Below, in pieces: positions 43,817 through 52,332 of a DNA stretch of 64,000 nt. Location: the NCBI RefSeq assembly GCF_022749495.1, contig NZ_CP094241.1, positions 186,001 through 250,000 on the forward strand, in the 5' to 3' direction. The position numbers and the translations under genes were made by a program. How positions within the stretch are numbered: the first letter of the stretch is position 1; each line of letters starts with the position of its first letter. The notes under the pieces were generated by a model that saw nothing but the letters and a program-made list of their open reading frames with translations, searched no databases and was not told where the DNA came from. The DNA is from Neisseria macacae ATCC 33926 (lineage in GTDB: Bacteria > Pseudomonadota > Gammaproteobacteria > Burkholderiales > Neisseriaceae).

Positions 43817-46129
43817 ATGAGAAAAAATAAGGCTGTATCTAACATATCCTATCCTTCTGATAGAAAAGGTTTTATCTATGCGTTAGCCAGGCGCGAAAGT
43901 TCTGCTGATTTAAATCAGAATGATTTAGTAAACAGTAAATCTCTTCGAGTAAAGAATAAGCAAGGATATATTGGTTTGTTCCAGTATGGAGAAGGCGCTC
44001 TAATTGATATAGGTTATAAGACAAAAGAGGGAAACTGGACAGGGAAAAATGGAGCTGTATCACAAGAAGCATTTAGATCTTCTCGTGAAATCCAAATGGC
44101 AGCAATTAATTTATCTATTGACTTATGGTGCAAAAGATTACGGGCAGGTGGATTTAACGAATACTATGGGAAAATTGTTAAAGGGGTAGAAATTACCGAA
44201 TCAGGCTGTATTGCCGGCTGTCACCTAGTTGGTTCTGGTGGTTTAGCATCTTTTTTAGATATGCCTGGAAATCACAAAATTAATAAAAAAACAGGAAAAC
44301 GACACAGCGAGTTTGATGGTAACAAAACACATATCAGCGAATATCTCGATTTATTTGCTGGTTACGACTTGGAAACCTGTTGTAAACGTAAAATCCGGGT
44401 AAAACTGCAAGATGCTGATGGTCTCGTTCTAAAAGATAAGACGGTTAAAATTTTTTCTTCCTATAATGGAAAGCATTTAAATAGCAAATTTGAAGTTACC
44501 CATAAAACTGATAAAGATGGAGAGCTGCCCGTTATAGTCAGACATCCCGGCGCTGAAATTATTTTAGAAATTGATGGTCGTAAAAGTGAGACAATTTCTC
44601 AAAAAGCGGATCAGGTACAGCCATATAAGATCATAGCTTCAGATATGAAAGTTTCTGCACCATTGGCTGCAAAAGGCACTCCTGAGCCTAAAAAACAAGA
44701 TGAAATGGAACAGCAGCCACAACAGCCGTCTTCAGATGCGGAAAATAATGCGTCTAAAGATGTCAACTTCCATCTCAGCCTTTTAGAAGGAGATACAAAA
44801 AAACCAATAAGTAATGTGAAATTCACTTTGGTGTACAAAGGAAAGCCCAAACAATACATTACGAATACACAAGGAATCAAAGAAAATATTATTGCGGAAA
44901 TAGGACAAACTATTCAGGTTTGTATGGCAGGAGAAGGAAAACTGCAACCAATTACCTCTTTTACTGTTACAGAAAGTCTACGTGATACAGTAGTGAAGGT
45001 TTCGCTTCCTGTGCACACATTTACAATTACAGTTGTAGATACCAAAGGGAAAGCTGTTTCCAATACAGAATTCAGTATATTTTATAGGCAAAGAGAAAAA
45101 AGCAAAAAAACTGATCATGAAGGTCGTTTAAAAGTAAAGGCCTTAGTCGGTTTCGTATATGGGTTTGGAAATAAAGGTAAACCACTTTTACACTTACGAT
45201 GTCTGCAATCTGTCTCGATTAGGCAGATTACTGTTAATCAGACAGCAATACAGAACGCACAGAGTGCTTTAGGAACAAATTCAATAACAGCTGTGGCAGA
45301 GATGGTAAAACAGGCTGCTTCGAGTGTTGTAGGGCAAGTATTGAAGCCAAAAAATAACACTGCACAAAACAAACCGCATAAGCAGCCATCCAAACAGACA
45401 GACAAACAGGCATCCAAGCAACCAGAAAAGCCCAGACAATCCGAACCGATCAAGCAGATGAATACTCATACTGAGAAGAACGGGAATCCATTGACTATGG
45501 TGGGAGAGGAGAGAAAATCTGAAGCTGATAAAACGCAAAGAAAGGGTCTATTACCAAGTGGGGTAGAATGGGTTAAAAAATTTCCGAACGATAATTCAAT
45601 TGAGGCTTTAAGGGATCCATTTAAATCTAATCTCAAGGCATTTTTGGCGGCATTGAAAGAAGCTGGAGTTTCGGTTCACATTAATGCGGTCTATCGTCCA
45701 CCACAACGGTCGTATCTTATGTATTATGCAAACTTTATTGCTGCTGGCGGAAACCCAAATACAGTGCCTTCTTTTAAGTCATATAAAGAGGCAAAAAATG
45801 CCGAAGATGTTAATATTGATTGGACGTGTGGTGGTAATATTCGGCTAGCCCGTGCCAATGCTCAAAAAATGAAAAATGCTTATGGGATAGGTGATAATCC
45901 TGTTGGAAGACCTTATCGCTCCAATCATAATAAAAGACAGGCAATAGATATGAAGCTATTCCCGCAATGGGGAATCGGTAAAACGGTTAAAAATGCTTCA
46001 GGTCAACCAGTAGTAATTAAATCAAAAAGAGACATCATCGAAGTCGGTAAAACCTACAAAGTTTTTCATTGGGACATCACGCCCAAAAAAAGAAGAGATA
46101 ATCCTCATTGGTCTGCAACGGGTAACTGA
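43817..46129 (+). CDS. peptidoglycan-targeting effector: lysozyme-like N-terminus, M15-type peptidase C-terminus
   Basis: 770 residues, no signal peptide, AT-rich. Residues about 15-190 look like a muramidase or transglycosylase: RRESSADLNQ with candidate catalytic E27, GYIGLFQYGEGAL, and AGCHLVGSGGLASFL. Middle part (195-470): repeated beta domains (IRVKLQDADG, VNFHLSLLEGDTKKPISNVKFT, FTITVVDTKGKAVSN) of Ig or carrier type, separated by Gln/Pro-rich linkers, then a Lys/Gln-rich spacer. Residues about 575-770: M15-type zinc peptidase with SNHNKRQAIDMKL (H704, D711) and HW (H764). It lies 70 bases behind vgrG with AGGAAATTAATT before the ATG; delivery on VgrG is inferred. Confidence 0.8.
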   Translation: MRKNKAVSNISYPSDRKGFIYALARRESSADLNQNDLVNSKSLRVKNKQGYIGLFQYGEGALIDIGYKTKEGNWTGKNGAVSQEAFRSSREIQMAAINLSIDLWCKRLRAGGFNEYYGKIVKGVEITESGCIAGCHLVGSGGLASFLDMPGNHKINKKTGKRHSEFDGNKTHISEYLDLFAGYDLETCCKRKIRVKLQDADGLVLKDKTVKIFSSYNGKHLNSKFEVTHKTDKDGELPVIVRHPGAEIILEIDGRKSETISQKADQVQPYKIIASDMKVSAPLAAKGTPEPKKQDEMEQQPQQPSSDAENNASKDVNFHLSLLEGDTKKPISNVKFTLVYKGKPKQYITNTQGIKENIIAEIGQTIQVCMAGEGKLQPITSFTVTESLRDTVVKVSLPVHTFTITVVDTKGKAVSNTEFSIFYRQREKSKKTDHEGRLKVKALVGFVYGFGNKGKPLLHLRCLQSVSIRQITVNQTAIQNAQSALGTNSITAVAEMVKQAASSVVGQVLKPKNNTAQNKPHKQPSKQTDKQASKQPEKPRQSEPIKQMNTHTEKNGNPLTMVGEERKSEADKTQRKGLLPSGVEWVKKFPNDNSIEALRDPFKSNLKAFLAALKEAGVSVHINAVYRPPQRSYLMYYANFIAAGGNPNTVPSFKSYKEAKNAEDVNIDWTCGGNIRLARANAQKMKNAYGIGDNPVGRPYRSNHNKRQAIDMKLFPQWGIGKTVKNASGQPVVIKSKRDIIEVGKTYKVFHWDITPKKRRDNPHWSATGN

Positions 46130-46148
46130 TATTTCTAAGAGATATATT

Positions 46149-46889
46149 ATGAGAATTAAACAAATCACATTATCTTGTTGTTTTTTATTTTTTATTGCTT
46201 GTACTCAGACTGAACATGATGGGCAAAAGAACCGAGCGCAGGAGAAACGTACTGATACCGTTTTAGAAAACAGACAACAGATGCCTGATACTAATCTATT
46301 AATTCCAATCAATAAAGTAACAAAAAGTGAAAATATTCTTTCAGATTTTGCTCAGGATCGTATTCTAGACTTACTAAATGCTACGGATGCAGAGTGGATT
46401 GAATGTAAAGATGAAAAAGGTAAAAGAGTTAAAGATGTTACGTATCCTACAGATAGGACATCTATTCAATTCAGAAGTATATCTGATGGATATATACACG
46501 AACTGGAGTATTGGAAAGATACATACAAAGAAATTCAGCAGCTCATTAAGTCAAAAAATATGAATATTCAAGATTTGAAATCAGAATATCTAGTATTAAA
46601 TGCATATTCATTAAGTAGTAAAAGTAAGAATCCTATCTCAATGAAAAAAGTTGGTGCAGTTTACGTTTCTTCTGATAATAAATTGTTTGAGATTAAATTA
46701 TTAGATGGTTCTTCTGCCCATATTGAGGTATTTAAAAATATTCCAAATTACCTTTTTGAAAGCCCTAATCCAGAATATGAATTAGGTAATGCTCCAGATT
46801 ATTCTCCCTATTATTTTCGTTTTTGGTTTGATGGAGATAAAGAAAAACAAACATGCCGTTTAGAATATAATAATGATGTTATTGATTAA
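46149..46889 (+). CDS. lipoprotein, probable immunity protein of the upstream effector
   Basis: 246 residues. The lipobox FFIACTQTE predicts a lipoprotein facing the periplasm, where a cell-wall hydrolase would act. The mature part is charged, with DAEWIECKDEKGKRVKDVTY and YYFRFWFDGDKEKQTCRLEYN. It starts 19 bases after the effector stop, the standard effector-immunity order. AT-rich like the effector. No family is recognised, so the immunity call rests on location and order. Confidence 0.7.
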   Translation: MRIKQITLSCCFLFFIACTQTEHDGQKNRAQEKRTDTVLENRQQMPDTNLLIPINKVTKSENILSDFAQDRILDLLNATDAEWIECKDEKGKRVKDVTYPTDRTSIQFRSISDGYIHELEYWKDTYKEIQQLIKSKNMNIQDLKSEYLVLNAYSLSSKSKNPISMKKVGAVYVSSDNKLFEIKLLDGSSAHIEVFKNIPNYLFESPNPEYELGNAPDYSPYYFRFWFDGDKEKQTCRLEYNNDVID

Positions 46890-46978
46890 ATATCATCAGA
46901 TTGTCTGAAACTCAACTTATCCTTTCCCTTTTGTTTGCAGGACTAGCAATCGTAGATTAGGTTGAAGCTCAACATCTA

Positions 46979-47011
46979 TCAAGGTCGTCTGAAAGTTTTC
47001 AGACGACCTTT
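46979..47011 (+). terminator. inverted uptake-sequence hairpin at a cassette boundary
   Basis: AAGGTCGTCTGAAAG and TTTTCAGACGACCTTT; flanks on both sides repeat those at 40305-40385 and 40960-40990. Confidence 0.65.
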
Positions 47012-47037
47012 GCTTCGAATCAGTTAGAATAACTGTT

Positions 47038-47361
47038 TTGCTCACTTGGAATTTCTATGCACATAGTGATGGGCATAGTCCGAAACCAAGCAAAACTCAT
47101 AGAAATGGAGAGGTCTGTGATTTGATATATTTAACTAAAGGATTAAAACCTAAGATTCATCAGAAAGTACATACGACAGACTCAATATTTGATTTGACAG
47201 CAAATACTAAATGGGTAGCAGTATTTAAAAGATTTGGATTTAGGACATTTTATACAGGTACTCGAGCGGTAGGTGGAGTCCCTGCAATTGCAGGGACAAG
47301 CTATATCCCTCATCATCATTTACATATTGGAAATCACAATGGAAAAATTCAAGATATTTAA
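47038..47361 (+). pseudogene. orphan C-terminal tail of a LAS/M15-type metallopeptidase effector
   Basis: About 100 residues of frame without a credible start (TTG, no ribosome site). Zinc-peptidase motifs are clear: GHSPKPSKTHRNGEVCDLIY (His and Asp ligands) and HHHLHIG (final HxH). The sequence begins directly at a cassette-boundary repeat (ACTTGGAATTTCTATG), so the N-terminal part of the toxin was lost or never acquired. It overlaps the next gene by 23 bases, as intact effector-immunity pairs often do. Confidence 0.7.
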
Positions 47362-47860
47362 TAAAATTTTAATTTTATTACTAATTATGAATCTTTATGT
47401 CTATATTCCGACTAAAGATAATCTTGCATATTCACAACCAATTAAAGCTAATCAGGTTTTTTTTGATGGTTTGAAAGGTGAGAAAATTGGTAAAAAATTT
47501 GATGCTAAAATTTACATAAAAGATGAGCAAGATATTGAAGGTTGCTTTTATGCACATCGAAAAAATATTAATGGTGTATCGTATAAATTTATAGACAATA
47601 CTCTAGTAGAAATAGAATTTAATAATAAGATATTCATATCTCCTCATGGTATCCATATTGGTGAAAATGCAAGTAAATTACGGAAATATCATAATAAAGG
47701 TAGGGTGGTTATAAAACATCCTTACGGAGGAAGTAAAGACACTGTTGAATTTTATTGGACTAGTAATTTAGGCGTGAAATACATCATTACTAATGGAAAA
47801 ATAACGAGCTTCAGTGTTGGTAAAAAAGAAGAATTACCATATTTGGAAGGTTGCGCATAG
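47339..47860 (+). CDS. small secreted/membrane-anchored protein, probable immunity protein of the orphan tail
   Basis: 173 residues from ATG 47339 (GGAAATCACA upstream); a longer frame to 47273 reads through the toxin tail. The N-terminus has one hydrophobic helix (FNKILILLLIMNLYVYI). The soluble part contains GEKIGKKFDAKIYIKDEQDIEGCFYAH and KHPYGGSKDTVEFYWTS, ending EGCA. AT-rich. Its start lies inside the peptidase tail, supporting pairing with that toxin. Confidence 0.68.
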   Translation: MEKFKIFNKILILLLIMNLYVYIPTKDNLAYSQPIKANQVFFDGLKGEKIGKKFDAKIYIKDEQDIEGCFYAHRKNINGVSYKFIDNTLVEIEFNNKIFISPHGIHIGENASKLRKYHNKGRVVIKHPYGGSKDTVEFYWTSNLGVKYIITNGKITSFSVGKKEELPYLEGCA

Positions 47861-47885
47861 TAATCATAGATTGGATATAAAACTA

Positions 47886-47928
47886 GGGTCGTCTGAATAA
47901 TAAGATTTGAGTTTTCGGACGACCTTTT
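47886..47928 (+). terminator. inverted uptake-sequence hairpin at the end of the vgrG island
   Basis: AGGGTCGTCTGAA and TTCGGACGACCTTTTTT, each arm with small changes; the T-run is good. Confidence 0.7.
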
Positions 47929-48060
47929 TTATGGCGGTTGCCTTGTTCAATTGCTTATACAGCATTTGCGAAGCGGCATGATGAATCATATTTGCCTTTT
48001 CAGACGACCTTTGCTTTGTATCCGTTACAATATCTGTTTTAAACCCTGCCTATCCGTTCC

Positions 48061-49590
48061 ATGAAAACACTGTTTCGCTCATTTCCTGCCACTGTTTTGC
48101 TTGCGCTGTTGCCTTTGGGTTTCTTGGTGGTGATGGTGGTTGCGCCATTGGTGGCGATGGCGGCTTATGACGGGTCGGCTTGGTCGTTGGTATTGGCCGA
48201 TGATTATATGCAGCATCGCTTGGTTTGGACGGTGGTTCAGGCGGCGGTCACTTGTGTGCTGGTTTTGCTGCTTGGGATTCCGGTGGGGTGGTCGTTGGCG
48301 AGGTTGTCGTTTCGCGGGCGTGAGGTGATTTTGCGGCTTTTGATGTTGCCGTTTGTGATGCCGACTTTGGTGGTCGGGGTCGGTGTGTTGGCTTTGTTCG
48401 GGGCAAACGGTGTGTTGTGGGCGGGCTGGCAGGATACGCCGTATTTGTTGCTTTACGGCAATGTTTTTTTCAACTTGCCTGTGTTGGTGCGCGCGGCGTA
48501 TCAGGGATTTTTGCAGGTGCCGCAGGCGAGGCTGCAGTCGGCGCAGACGCTGGGTGCGGGGGCTTGGCAGCGGTTTTGTTTTGTGGAATGGCCGGTGTTG
48601 CGCCCTTGGTTGGCGGGCGGGGCTTGTTTGGTATTTTTGTATTGTTTTTCGGGTTTCGGACTGGCTTTGTTGCTGGGTGGTAGCCGTTATACGACGGTCG
48701 AGGTGGAGATTTATCAGTTGGTGATGTATGAGCTGGATATGACTCAGGCGTCGGTTTTGGTGTGGATGGTGTTGGGCGTGACGGCATTGGCGGGACTGCT
48801 GTATGCGTATTTGAGCCGGCAAACGGCTTCTGATAAGGCGGTTCGTGCGTTGCTGCCTCATCGCCCGCAATCTTTGGGCGAACGTGTTTTGCTGGGTTTT
48901 TCTTTAATGGTGTTGCTGCTGTGTTGTCTGTTGCCTTTGGTGGCGGTGGTTTTTCTGGCGGTATCTGCAGGCGGGTCTTGGGGCGTGTTGTTGGAACCGG
49001 AAACTTTGGCGGCGGGATGGAATACGCTGCGGTTTTCGGGGATGGCGGTTTTGACGGCGGTTGTATTGGGGGTGATGTATGCGGCAGTTGCGCGACGGGT
49101 GGCGTGGGTGCGCGGTTTGGTGTTTTTGCCGTTTATGGTTTCTCCTGTCTGCATTGCCGCCGGTATATTGCTGCTTTATCCGCAATGGACGGCATCGCTG
49201 CCTTTGTTGGTTGCCACTTATGCGCTGCTGGCGTATCCGTTTGTGGCAAAAGATGTGCTGGCGGCTTGGGACGATTTGCCTGAAGATTATGTGTCGGCTG
49301 CGCGCGGTATGGGGGCAAATGCTTTTCAGACGACCTTGTATGTGACAGCCCCTTTATTGAAACCTGCTTTGCGACGCGGTCTGACTTTGGCGGCGGCAAC
49401 CTGTATCGGCGAATTTGCCGCCACGCTGTTTTTGTCGCGCCCGGAATGGCAGACGCTGACTACTTTGATTTATTCGTATCTGGGGAGGGCAGGGGAGGAC
49501 AATTATGCGCGGGCAATGGTGTTGACGACGGTTTTGATGCTGCTGTCGCTGATGGTGTTTTTGCTGCTGGACGAACGTGAAAAGACTTGA
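48061..49590 (+). CDS. iron/thiamine-type ABC transporter permease (ThiP/FbpB-like)
   Basis: 509 residues, about twelve membrane segments in two halves, each with an EAA-type loop: PQARLQSAQTLGAGAWQRF and PEDYVSAARGMGANAFQTTLYV. Double-length permeases of this kind serve periplasmic Fe(III) or thiamine binding proteins. No ATPase or binding-protein gene is adjacent, so it is an orphan permease here and the substrate cannot be read. An uptake sequence within the frame encodes the FQTT of the second EAA loop. A single uptake sequence lies just upstream (47999-48010). Confidence 0.8.
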   Translation: MKTLFRSFPATVLLALLPLGFLVVMVVAPLVAMAAYDGSAWSLVLADDYMQHRLVWTVVQAAVTCVLVLLLGIPVGWSLARLSFRGREVILRLLMLPFVMPTLVVGVGVLALFGANGVLWAGWQDTPYLLLYGNVFFNLPVLVRAAYQGFLQVPQARLQSAQTLGAGAWQRFCFVEWPVLRPWLAGGACLVFLYCFSGFGLALLLGGSRYTTVEVEIYQLVMYELDMTQASVLVWMVLGVTALAGLLYAYLSRQTASDKAVRALLPHRPQSLGERVLLGFSLMVLLLCCLLPLVAVVFLAVSAGGSWGVLLEPETLAAGWNTLRFSGMAVLTAVVLGVMYAAVARRVAWVRGLVFLPFMVSPVCIAAGILLLYPQWTASLPLLVATYALLAYPFVAKDVLAAWDDLPEDYVSAARGMGANAFQTTLYVTAPLLKPALRRGLTLAAATCIGEFAATLFLSRPEWQTLTTLIYSYLGRAGEDNYARAMVLTTVLMLLSLMVFLLLDEREKT

Positions 49591-49651
49591 TGTCCGCTTT
49601 TGAAATGTAGCAAATTGTAGTTGGCAAATATGGCATCACTTTGTTTTGATT

Positions 49652-49669
49652 AAAAGTTAATCCACTATA
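49652..49669. repeat. solitary Correia right end
   Basis: AAAAGTTAATCCACTATA with no matching left end nearby; a remnant of a deleted Correia element. Confidence 0.65.
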
Positions 49670-49696
49670 TAAGGGTTAACCTGCCATGATGCTCAG

Positions 49697-49729
49697 AGAG
49701 GTCGTCTGAAAACATTTCAGACGACCTCA
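49697..49729 (+). terminator. inverted uptake-sequence hairpin before parC
   Basis: GAGAGGTCGTCTGAAAA and TTTCAGACGACCTC; no T-run follows. Confidence 0.55.
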
Positions 49730-49858
49730 AATCCATTTAGATTGTCAGCAATTCCATTCAAAAATAAAAAGATACGCGGCGAAACCATGCCCCGACATTT
49801 TTATTTTCATTCGCTATCCTTTACAATACCTTCCTTTATCTTTCATTCCAGCTTCCTT

Positions 49859-52168
49859 ATGAACGAACACGTTTCCGTCCCATCCCCCGTCGGCGAAGAC
49901 TACCTGCTATTAGGTCAGTACGCCGAACGCGCCTATCTCGAATACGCCATGAGCGTGGTCAAAGGCCGCGCGCTGCCTGAAGTTTCGGACGGCCAGAAGC
50001 CCGTACAGCGGCGTATTTTGTTTGCCATGCGCGATATGGGTTTGACGGCGGGGGCGAAGCCGGTGAAGTCGGCACGCGTGGTCGGCGAGATTTTGGGTAA
50101 ATACCACCCGCACGGCGACAGTTCCGCCTATGAGGCGATGGTTCGCATGGCGCAGGATTTTACCTTGCGCTATCCCTTAATCGACGGCATCGGCAACTTC
50201 GGTTCGCGCGACGGCGATGGGGCGGCGGCGATGCGTTACACCGAAGCGCGGCTGACGCCGATTGCGGAATTACTGTTGTCCGAAATCAATCAGGGGACGG
50301 TGGATTTCGTGCCGAACTACGACGGTGCGTTTGACGAACCGCTGCATCTGCCCGCCCGCCTGCCTATGGTGCTGCTCAACGGCGCGTCGGGCATCGCAGT
50401 GGGCATGGCGACCGAAATTCCGTCGCACAATTTGAACGAAGTTACGCAGGCGGCGATTGCGCTGTTGAAGAAGCCGACGTTGGAAACCGCCGACCTGATG
50501 CAATACATCCCCGCGCCTGATTTTGCCGGCGGCGGTCAAATTATCACGCCGGCGGACGAATTGCGCCGTATTTACGAAACCGGAAAGGGCAGCGTGCGCG
50601 TGCGTGCGCGTTACGAAATTGAGAAGCTGGCGCGCGGGCAATGGAGGGTGATTGTGACCGAGCTGCCGCCGAACGCCAATTCCGCCAAAATCCTCGCCGA
50701 AATCGAAGAACAAACCAACCCGAAACCGAAAGCAGGTAAAAAACAGCTCAACCAAGACCAGCTCAACACCAAAAAGCTGATGCTGGATTTAATCGACCGC
50801 GTGCGCGACGAGTCCGACGGCGAGCATCCCGTGCGACTGGTGTTCGAGCCGAAATCCAGCCGCATCGATACCGATACCTTCATCAACACGCTGATGGCGC
50901 AGACTTCGCTGGAAGGCAATGTGTCCATGAACTTGGTGATGATGGGGCTGGACAACCGCCCCGCGCAGAAAAACCTGAAAACGATTTTGCAGGAATGGCT
51001 GGATTTCCGCGTCGTGACCGTAACACGTCGTCTGAAATTCCGTTTGAACCAAGTGGAAAAACGGCTGCACATCCTTGAAGGCCGTCTGAAAGTCTTTCTG
51101 CACATCGACGAAGTGATTAAAGTCATCCGCGAATCAGACGACCCGAAAACCGACCTGATGGCGGCGTTCGGGCTGACCGAAATTCAAGCCGAAGACATTT
51201 TGGAAATCCGCCTGCGCCAGTTGGCGCGTTTGGAAGGTTTCAAACTCGAAAAAGAATTGAACGAATTGAGTGAGGAACAGGGTCGTCTGAATATCCTTTT
51301 GGGCGACGAAAACGAAAAACGCAAGCTGATTATCAAAGAGATGCAGGCGGACATGAAGCAGTTCGGCGACGCGCGCCGCACGCTGGTGGAAGAAGCCGGA
51401 CGCGCCGTGCTGACGCAGACCACCGCCGATGAACCCATTACGCTGATTCTGTCGGAAAAAGGCTGGATACGCAGCCGTGCCGGACACAACCTCGATTTGA
51501 GCCAAACCGCATTCAAAGAAGGCGACCGCCTCAAGCAAACCCTCGAAGGCCGTACCGTTTTGCCCGTCGTCATTCTCGATTCATTGGGTAGAACCTACAC
51601 GCTCGATGCCGCCGAAATCCCCGGTGGGCGAGGCGATGGCGTGCCGGTTTCATCGTTAATCGAGCTGCAAAACGGCGCGAAGCCCGTCGCCATGCTCACC
51701 GGACAGCCCGAACAGCACTACCTGCTCTCAGGCAGCGGCGGTTACGGCTTCATCGCCAAACTGGGCGATATGGTCGGGCGCGTGAAAGCGGGTAAAGTGG
51801 TCATGACCGTGGACAGCAGCGAAACCGTCCTGCCGCCGATTGCGGTTTATGCCTCCTCGCTCATCAATCCTGATTGCAAAATCGTACTGGCCAGCAGTGA
51901 CCACCGCCTCTTGGCGTTCTCGATCGGCGAACTCAAAGTCATGCCTAAAGGACGCGGTTTGCAGTTGATGTCGCTGACCGACGGTGCATCTTTGGAACAC
52001 GTCCTCGTGACCACGGCTGCGGAATTCATCGTTGAAACCGTCGGCAAGCGTGGTGCGGTGCATCAGGAAAAATTGCGCATTTGCGACATCGAGGGCAAAC
52101 GCGGCAAAAAAGGGAAGGTTTTGGACGTATCAGGTCGTCTGAAAACCTTATCCACAGCTTCCGAATAA
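49859..52168 (+). CDS. parC: DNA topoisomerase IV subunit A
   Basis: 769 residues from ATG 49859, chosen by similarity to neisserial ParC ([34 protein letters not shown] start region); upstream in-frame starts would add an unrelated hydrophobic tail. Active-site tyrosine Y127 ([13 protein letters not shown]). The quinolone region [12 protein letters not shown] (D87, S88, S89, E92) has the susceptible-type residues. ParC and ParE (not here) unlink daughter chromosomes. The last codons contain an uptake sequence, translated GRLKT. Confidence 0.96.
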   Translation: MNEHVSVPSPVGEDYLLLGQYAERAYLEYAMSVVKGRALPEVSDGQKPVQRRILFAMRDMGLTAGAKPVKSARVVGEILGKYHPHGDSSAYEAMVRMAQDFTLRYPLIDGIGNFGSRDGDGAAAMRYTEARLTPIAELLLSEINQGTVDFVPNYDGAFDEPLHLPARLPMVLLNGASGIAVGMATEIPSHNLNEVTQAAIALLKKPTLETADLMQYIPAPDFAGGGQIITPADELRRIYETGKGSVRVRARYEIEKLARGQWRVIVTELPPNANSAKILAEIEEQTNPKPKAGKKQLNQDQLNTKKLMLDLIDRVRDESDGEHPVRLVFEPKSSRIDTDTFINTLMAQTSLEGNVSMNLVMMGLDNRPAQKNLKTILQEWLDFRVVTVTRRLKFRLNQVEKRLHILEGRLKVFLHIDEVIKVIRESDDPKTDLMAAFGLTEIQAEDILEIRLRQLARLEGFKLEKELNELSEEQGRLNILLGDENEKRKLIIKEMQADMKQFGDARRTLVEEAGRAVLTQTTADEPITLILSEKGWIRSRAGHNLDLSQTAFKEGDRLKQTLEGRTVLPVVILDSLGRTYTLDAAEIPGGRGDGVPVSSLIELQNGAKPVAMLTGQPEQHYLLSGSGGYGFIAKLGDMVGRVKAGKVVMTVDSSETVLPPIAVYASSLINPDCKIVLASSDHRLLAFSIGELKVMPKGRGLQLMSLTDGASLEHVLVTTAAEFIVETVGKRGAVHQEKLRICDIEGKRGKKGKVLDVSGRLKTLSTASE

Positions 52169-52332
52169 GCAACAGAGGAAACGATAACACATTGAAAACC
52201 TAGAAAACACGGTCGTTTTATGTTATGCTGACAAAATTAAAAAAATATTTACGACCGTCTGCGGAAATATTGCAGAACGATTTCAAAAACAGGTACTAAT
52301 AATGATAAAAATAAACAAAAAGGGTTGCGGAT

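Noticed and set aside
47930..48060. TPP riboswitch before the ThiP-like permease
   Set aside because: No conserved thi-box sequence (such as CTGAGA) could be seen in the 130-base leader.
50103..50160. Quinolone-resistance substitution in ParC
   Set aside because: The GDSSAYE stretch (D87, S88, S89, E92) has the susceptible-type residues.
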